A stretch of 64,000 nucleotides of DNA from contig CAJHNH020008547.1 of assembly GCA_905116865.2 (NCBI GenBank), positions 828,743 through 892,742 on the forward strand, read 5' to 3'. Within the stretch, counting starts at the first letter, position 1. Every line of letters begins with the position of its first letter. Positions 47,301 through 56,300 of the stretch are shown piece after piece. The notes below the pieces were generated by a model. The model searched no databases, was not told the origin of the DNA, and saw only the letters and a list, made by a program, of their open reading frames with translations. A program made the position numbers and the translations under genes. This stretch comes from Candidula unifasciata (taxonomy: Eukaryota > Mollusca > Gastropoda > Stylommatophora > Geomitridae).

Positions 47301-50300
47301 AGTGTCTAAGTGACGCTATTCTCCTTGCCAGCTTCTCAAGCGTCCAGATGTGTTAATCTGTGCCTGTATAAATTTCACTTTTCAAGGCAATCTGGAATGT
47401 CTCAGTTTTTACATATGCTTGGGTAAGTTAATTATAGTTTACGAGTACCTAGAATGATGTCTGTAAAGTAGTCACTGCTGTAGAGAAATCAGTATCGGCT
47501 GTGTGATCTCACTTAGTTCGACCGTTCTTGATCGCTAGAGTAGCGGATTCGAACGTAGATCTCCCACTGTACAGACTAAATAACTTATGCCCTCAATAAA
47601 CCACCCATACTGGTAAAACTTAATACCCTTACAAAGATGTACGGTTGAAACTACTAGAGAATCTGTACATACGAAATGGGGACAGAATTGGGTCAGGGCT
47701 TTGTTAATCAAAGTATGTGTGTGCTTGACCCAGATCAATGAGTGCTGGGGCGGTTGGGAAAGCTAGTGAATGCAGGTACTGACAGTAAATATTGGTGTCT
47801 GTGTGCAGAGTGAGGGGGAGAGGGAGAGTGATATATGTGTTAGACCACTTTATCTATCTCCACTGTATATCTGACTTGCCTTCTCTTGCACTAAACAGAC
47901 AGATAAATATAGGAGACTTATGTCTTTTGGTCTGGAGAGGCAATCTGAGGAATGAAACAGGAGAGCAAGGGTGGAGTAAGCAAATGTGGGATATGACTGA
48001 TGCTTATTCTGTCTTTCCTGTCAAGATGTTACCCTCTTGGTGATGACTAATGTTGAGTTATTTTCTTGACAGGATGTATCTTTTGTGAAGAGCTGGCAGA
48101 AGTTTCACAGTCCAACCAACATCCACCAACTATAACCCTGTAGTCAATTAACCCATCACATACTTATTGTCACCCAACTACCAATTGAGAAGACTGTCCT
48201 CCTCAAGATGGGGTACAATATAACCCAAACATCATCCAGTGCCAGAGCATGTGTGTAACTCAGGGACAGTACTGTGAGTTACTTGTGGCAGCAAGTTCTG
48301 TGTACCTATCAAGTTGATGTGTCCTCTATGGTGAGGTACTCTTCCATTACCTGATCCAGTGAGCAGAATTACCAGGGTCAAAGACAGTCGATTCACCCGG
48401 AGCGGAGTGAGGCATCAACAGTGGAACTGGGATAAGTGACAATTATGTCTCAATTATGCCATATTCCCCACAGCTCCACTGGATTCCAAGGATGAACATA
48501 TGCTTCTTCCAAGACTGTCTGACTGTTTAACTTTGGTTGATTATAGTCATTGTATTCTGGAATCCAGCTGTTGTGTTTTGACATCTACTTCACTATTTTC
48601 TATTTTGAATATTATACTAAATACATGCATTCATTTTCATGGCTGACTTAGGTTTCTCTATGTCACCTTTTTAAGTGTTTAGCAGTTGTATGTATATGTA
48701 TCTTCATTATATGTGTTAACATGGTTATGATAATGAACTATCATAACCTGGGGGCTTTCTTTAGTAAGTAGTGGGGGTGTCCAGCCAAGTGTGCCTAGAA
48801 ATATTGTAGTTATATACTGATATATTTTGTAGTGCCAATACTTGAGTTGCCCTACTCCAGAGATAAGTTGAGCGTATATTGGCCACAGGGAATCCCTTAG
48901 ACCAGTACGAGCCAAACGACTCAACATAATTATCTCTGAGTGCTGTTGGTTCTGAAGGAGAAATCCTTACATTAGGCACGCGACAGGAGTGATATGTGAC
49001 ATTTTGTAAATAACAGCAGAGACTAGTAAATTCAGAATTTACAGCAGAACATGAGTGCCATTCTGCGTTGTTGTTTGTTAACAGTCGTGTTTGTTCCTTA
49101 GTTGGTAGTTGGTAGCTGTGCACATGTGCCACAAGGTAAAATGGAGAAGCATGATGCTAGACTAAATCAGCAGAGAATCAAGCAGGGATGCTAGACTAAA
49201 TCAGCAGAGAATCAAGCAGGGATGCTAGACTAAATCAGCAGAGAATCAAGCAGGGATGCAAGAACTCAGAAATACTGCAAAGAGCAGCAGAGAGTGATTG
49301 CAAGCAAGTGGCCAGAGTTAGTACAATTGAGGACTCGTCCAGGATCAGCACACATTTAAAAGCACATCAAGGCAAGGATGCTTTGAAACTTAAAACTATT
49401 ACAAGCAAAGTGTCTGTGAAGTAAAGGCAGTTGGCATAAAGTAAAGTTCAGGGTCATTTTTATGCCTTGAGGTGCACAGTAAAGGTCAGGGCCATTTCCA
49501 TGCCTTGAGGTGCAGATTAAAAGTCATGGTTTTATCAGGCCTTGATGTGAAAAGGTCAGGGTCATTTTCATGACTTGAGGTGCAGGGTAAAGGTCAGGGT
49601 CAATTTCATGTCTTGAGGTGTAAAGTTCATGGTTATTTTCATGCCTTAAGGTGAACAGTTCAGGGTCATTTTCATGCCCTGAGGTGTAAAGTTCAGGGTT
49701 ATTTTCATGCCCTGAGGTGCAGAGTAAATATCAGGGGCATTTGCATGACTTGAGGTGCAGAGTAAATATCAGGGACATTTTCATACCCTGAAGTGCATCA
49801 AACATATGGTGTTAATCCGCTAGTGTGTATAATTTTGTTGTTGTCTCTCACAACACGAAGCAAATCAAGACAAAGCAGTGCCAGCCACCCCATCTTATAA
49901 TGCCATGACCTAGTATTTGTGAAGGATCAACAGGAGAAAGAAAGCAGGAGGAGGTGAAAAAGCAAGAGAAGGAGAAAAACAATAAGAAGAGGAGGAGGGG
50001 GAGGTGAAGATGAGGAGGAGAAATGGAACAGGCAGAGTAGAATGAACAGATTTATAGGAGAAGCAGAAGTTGAAAAATAAAAAGAAAAGGAGGAAGAATA
50101 GGAAGATGAAAAAAAAAAAGAAGAAGAAAACAAAGAAAAAAAGCTTATAATATCATTACCTGCGGCGATGTTGTGGAGGAAAGAACATGTGATAGGAGTC
50201 GACTTGACTAGAAGAAGCATGGAAACTGAATCTATCACAACCCCAACACTGCCTCCAGTACGTGATACTTCACTTGTCACATCAGCCATGAGATCAACAT

Positions 50301-53300
50301 TAGTCCTTCCTATATCTGCTGTTTTTCTTCCATCAATAAGGGTCATCCTGTGAGATGAAGTTGGAAAGTCTCTTTATATATCATGCTGTAAGGAAAACTG
50401 TAGCAATATTGATCAAAAAAAGAAAGGAAAAAAACCTCTTTATGTGATCTGTAGAGGGAGATAAAAGCACTTATGCTGATATCTATGTACATTTAAAGTC
50501 TTAAACAAACTGGAAGCTGGAAAATAATATGCTCTGTAGGAAGTAGAATTAAACATAGACAAACTGTTGGATGGCTGGGGAAAACCACTACTTTATTTTC
50601 CTAGCATATTAGTTTTAAACAACTCACAAACATTAAAGGAAAAATACTGGCATCTGAAAAGTAGTTAGGTAGGTAAGTTGTACCCCACCGGAACATTACA
50701 CCCGGTGACACAATGTGCCACCATACGGAGAGGATCAGCAGAGGAGAATTCCCGGAAACCGCATTCAGCCGTTAGGCCATATTTATGGCCAGGCTTTATT
50801 TAGGGCCCCCGGCACAAGCTGAGGTGGGGCTTCAAAATAACTAAAAATTGCACACCACATGGGGAGGACGAGATCAGCATCTAGAAAGATTTTTTTAATG
50901 CATACAAATTATAACTGTCAAATTTTCTGTACATTCAAAAGTAGAATATGGTACACAAACTGGGTCAGTAAATAAAGCAACTGGTCAAATGGATGTTGAT
51001 ATACAAAAAAAAAAAATAGGTTGTATCACACATGGGTAGATAACATCAAGAGATGGATAAACAGCACCCATGGATAAACAGCAGCCTGACAAAGTATACA
51101 AATCAGAGCCTGAGTGAGAGAACATGTTGCAGATTCTTTGCAGCCAACTTGTACTGTGCAACAACACCTGGTCAAATGATTTACAGATGAAACATGTGAA
51201 ATGCAACAATGGATATCTTTGACATCTAGTTAAAAGCGCATCCTTTATGGAACACTACAGCACATTTGCTGGCTGTGTTGGTTTTACTAGGCAATTTTAT
51301 GTTTAATAGTTTGCCATTGCTTTCTGCACAGTTGGCTCTCGATACCCCTGTCTAAATCAACACAAGGCGGTCTGCTGCCAAATTACCCACAGTATGTCTG
51401 ACTAGAAACCGACAATATGGTTCAGAGCAATTTAAAAAAAATCTGATCACTGATATAGAAACGGTTTAAAAAGTGACATATTTTAAAACTTACTTTTTCT
51501 GAACATCTAGTGGCAGCCAGTTCTTGAAAAAGTCCGGGTGTCGCTCAAAACACACCAGGATTAGTTTATCACATCTGATTAAATAAAACAAGGAAACAGA
51601 TTTCTGACAAGAACAGAAGCAAAATAATAAATTATGGAACATGCTGTACACATCACTTTGTGCTTGCATTAATGACATCAATGAACATAAAAATAATAAT
51701 TAACTTGCATGCGGCTATTACTTTGTGGCTGAGTAAGGAATTTTTATGAACACAAATATAACTATTAATTTGTACACATTACTTTGTGCTCTCATAAAAG
51801 ACATGATCCAACACAAAAATAACAAATAACTTGCACACAGCTGTTACTTTGTGCTTGAGTAAACTATATAAAATGAACTACATAAAATGAGAAAGAAGGT
51901 GCAAATGAAGACCTTTCTCTTATCAACAGACGGAGTTAGTTGCGTATCCGATAAAGGATGTCGCAGAACCAACCCCAGCATTTTTTTTTTTTACTGTTGT
52001 GGTTTTTCTAGGCCAATTTATGTCCAGTGGTTTGCCACTGCTTTCTGGAAGGTCGGCTTCTCGATACCACTGTCTAAACCAATGCAAGGCACAAGGCCCG
52101 CAGCTGGGATCGAACCCGGCACTTCTGCATTACAAAGCACGCTCGCAACGCCTAGGCCACAGACACTGACAACAGAAGGAAAGAATAATCAAATCAATCA
52201 GAAAGCCACCAAAACTGACACGAGGATTACCATTTTATGGACAGACCAGAGCAAGTTATTATTTTACGCCTCAGAACAGGACACATTCGACTTTGCAGGT
52301 ACATGTACACAATATTTAAGAGTGGCGAATCAGCCATTGTACACATGGTCTGGCACCTGAGACAACCTATAATGTCCTCTAATACTGTCCCAAAAGCAAC
52401 GCATCAAGGCAAAACTTGCGGCCAAGAGAAACATCGGTGCAAGACAAACTTTACGGGTCGCTGAGGGAATTACAAAAGAAAGTTAAGTTCATACTAGAGA
52501 CAACATTGCAGATACAGATAATCTCTATTTAAAGTGAACAAAAGAAGAAGAAGAAATAAATGAACAAAAAAACGTGTAGACACTATTGTTTGCTTACAAA
52601 AACCATGTGTGAATAACCACAAAAATAAGAACACAATACAGATGTAGTTACCTAGTTCCCAGATGATCAATCCAGTTCAGCAGCAGATGTCTGCCTGGGC
52701 ACAATGCATTATCTGGAGAGAGAGGTAGAAGACAGAAACACATTGTCTGATATTGACAGAATCGAGACATTGTTATAGAAACACTAAGAGGACAGCAACA
52801 TTTTACACTGCTTTATGTTGTTATTTGGTGTCTGGGGCTAAGGGATAGTGAATACATTTCATAATTCTGACATACCCAAGTGCCAAGTTAGTTGCATGAT
52901 ATAAGGCAATGAAAGGTGATGAACATGGCTGATAATGATAAATCTGATTAGGATGGCAGATAATGATGAATCTGATTAGGATGGTAGATAATAATGAATC
53001 TGATTAGGGTGGTAGATAATGATGAATCTGATTAGGATGGCAGATAATGATGAATCTGATTAGGATGGCAGATAATGATGAATCTGATTAGGATGGTAGA
53101 TAATGATGAATCTGATTAGGATGGCTGATAATGATGAATCTGATTAGGATGGCTGATAATGATGAATCTGATTAGGATGGCAGATAATGATGAATCTGAC
53201 TAGGATGGCAGATAATGATGAATCTGATTAGGATGGTAGATAATGATGAATCTGATTAGGATGGCAGATAATGATGAATCTGACTAGGATGGCAGATAAT

Positions 53301-56300
53301 GATGAATCTGATTAGGATGGTAGATAATGATGAATCTGATTAGGATGGCTGATAATGATGAATCTGACTAGGATGGCAGATAATGATGAATCTGATTAGG
53401 ATGGTAGATAATGATGAATCTGATTAGGATGGCAGATAATGATGAATCTGACTAGGATGGCAGATAATGATGAATCTGATTAGGATGGTAGATAATGATG
53501 AATCTGATTAGGATGGCTGATAATGATGAATCTGATTAGGATGGCTGATAATGATGAATCTGATTAGGATGGCAGATAATGATGAATCTGACTAGGATGG
53601 CAGATAATGATGAATCTGATTAGGATGGTAGATAATGATGAATCTGATTAGGATGGCAGATAATGATGAATCTGACTAGGATGGCAGATAATGATGAATC
53701 TGATTAGGATGGTAGATAATGATGAATCTGATTAGGATGGCTGATAATGATGAATCTGATTAGGATGGCTGATAATGATGAATCTGATTAGGATGGCGGA
53801 TAATGATGAATCTGACTAGTATGGCGGATAATGATAAATCTGATTAGGATGGCAGATAATGATGAATCTGATTAGGATGGCAGATAATGATGAATCTGAT
53901 TAGGATGGCAGATAATGATGAATCTGATTAGGATGGTAGATAATGATGAATCTGACTAGGATGGCTGATAATGATGAATCTGATTAGGATGGCAGATAAT
54001 GATGAATCTGATTAGGATGGTAGATAATGATGAATCTGATTAGGATGGCAGATAATGATGAATCTGATTAGGATGGTAGATAATGATGAATCTGACTAGG
54101 ATGGCTGATAATGATGAATCTGATTAGGATGGCAGATAATGATGAATCTGATTAGGATGGCAGATAATGATGAATCTGATTAGGATGGTAGATAATAATG
54201 AATCTGACTAGGATGGCTGATAATGATGAATCTGATTAGGATGGCAGATAATGATGAATCTGATTAGGATGGTAGATAATGATGAATCTGATTAGGATGG
54301 CAGATAATGATGAATCTGATTAGGATGGTAGATAATGATGAATCTGACTAGGATGGCTGATAATGATGAATCTGACTAGGATGGTGGATAATGATGAATC
54401 TGATTAGGATGGTAGATAATGATGAATCTGACTAGGATGGTGGATAATGATGAATCTGATTAGGATAGCAGATAATGATGAATCTGATTAGGATGGTAGA
54501 TAATGATGAATCTGACTAGGATGGCTGATAATGATGAATCTGACTAGGATGGTGGATAATGATGAATCTGATTAGGATGGTAGATAATGATGAATCTGAC
54601 TAGGATGGCTGATAATGATGAATCTGACTAGGATGGTGGATAATGATGAATCTGACTAGGATGGTGGATAATGATGAATCTGACTAGGATGGTGGATAAT
54701 GATGAATCTGACTAGGATGGTGGATAATGATAAATCTGACTAGGATGGCGGATAATGATGAATCTGACTAGGATGGCGGATAATGATGAATCTGATTAGG
54801 AAGACAGATAATGATGAATCTGAATAGGATGGCAGATAATGATAAATCTGACTAGGATGGCAGATAATGATAAATCTGACTAGGATGGCAGATAATGATG
54901 AATCTGACTAGGATGGCAGATAATGATGAATCTGACTAGGATGGCAGATAATGATGAATCTGACTAAGATGGCAGATAATGATAAATCTGACTAGGATGG
55001 CAGATAATGATGAATCTGACTAGGATGGCAGATAATGATGAATTTGACTAGGATGGCAGATAATGATGAATCTGACCAGGACGGCGGATAATGATAAAAT
55101 CTGACTAGGATGGCGGATAATGATAAATCTGACTAGGATGGCGGATAATGATGAATCTGACTAGGATGGCAGATAATGATTAAGCTGACTAGGATGGCGG
55201 ATAATGTTGAATCTGACTAGGATGGTGGATAATGATGAATCTGATTAGAATGACGGATAATGATGAATCTGATTAGAATGGCGGATAATGATAAATCTGA
55301 CTAGGATGGCAGATAATGATGAATCACTGATGCTAACACAATTTCATGACAGGAGTAAAGCTCAGTAAAGCATATTTATGCTGCCTTCGAGGCCAAGACA
55401 AGAGAGACTATAATCAACTTCTCAGGGGAACAAGCAGTGGAGTCGCTGTTGCATCGTAGGACTGAGTATGCATGCGAATGTCCAATGTACTGTGAGGTAG
55501 ATGGTGATAATATAAGATAACATGATATTAGGTAACTGAACGTCTTGTATGTTTTTTTATAATGTTAAATGCTGAATGAAGAATCGACATCACAGCACTC
55601 AGAGCACTCCTATTAGCGCTCCGTCCCCATCTTCAGCAACAAGTAAAGAGTTCCAATTGGAACTGTCCCAGTAAATGTCTAATTGTATATCCCTGTCAAC
55701 TTTCTCTTGAGTGTGTGTTTTTTTTTTTGGGGGGGGGGGGGGGGGGGAGAGGAAAGGGGGGAGAGGAACCACAATGGAATGAGCTTCAAATTGTTCAGAA
55801 AGCAATGGCAAACTAATAATGATTGTGGTGCCTCCAGATTGGAGCTTTGCCGTCTTTAGGTATATCAGCAGGTGAGATACCAATCTGCTCCACTGGAAGC
55901 CTGTCTGAAAGCTATGAAAACAATTTTTAACAGCAGACTACCAAATCTGTGCCGGGCGGAAACAAAAATCACCCAGACCTAACTAGTCTAAAATAGCCAG
56001 CAGGTAAAGTCATGGAAAACAAAGGTGCTCAGGTTCATGCTGACCATATCATCCATTGAGGGTCAACTGGTCTATTAGTCTAGCAATAGTAATATTAGTC
56101 TTGCATCATATGCCCACTCACTGGGCATATGATCATCTTCAACAAGGTACCAGGAAGGAGGGGCAGGGGCCAAACAACCTGAAGATGGGCACAGAATATA
56201 ATAAGTGACTCCTTGGATATGAAAGTACATAAGATTGGAGAGCTGGGGAGAGACTGTTTCTTTCAGGCAGATAGTGATGAGAGCAACTGTTCTGCAAAGG

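Noticed and set aside
49927..50159. Extension of the ELP5 exon into a Ser/Phe-rich tail
   Set aside because: A good GTAATG donor ends the exon at 50160 and the next exon continues in phase; the tail is an intronic GAA/AGG-rich tract read backwards.
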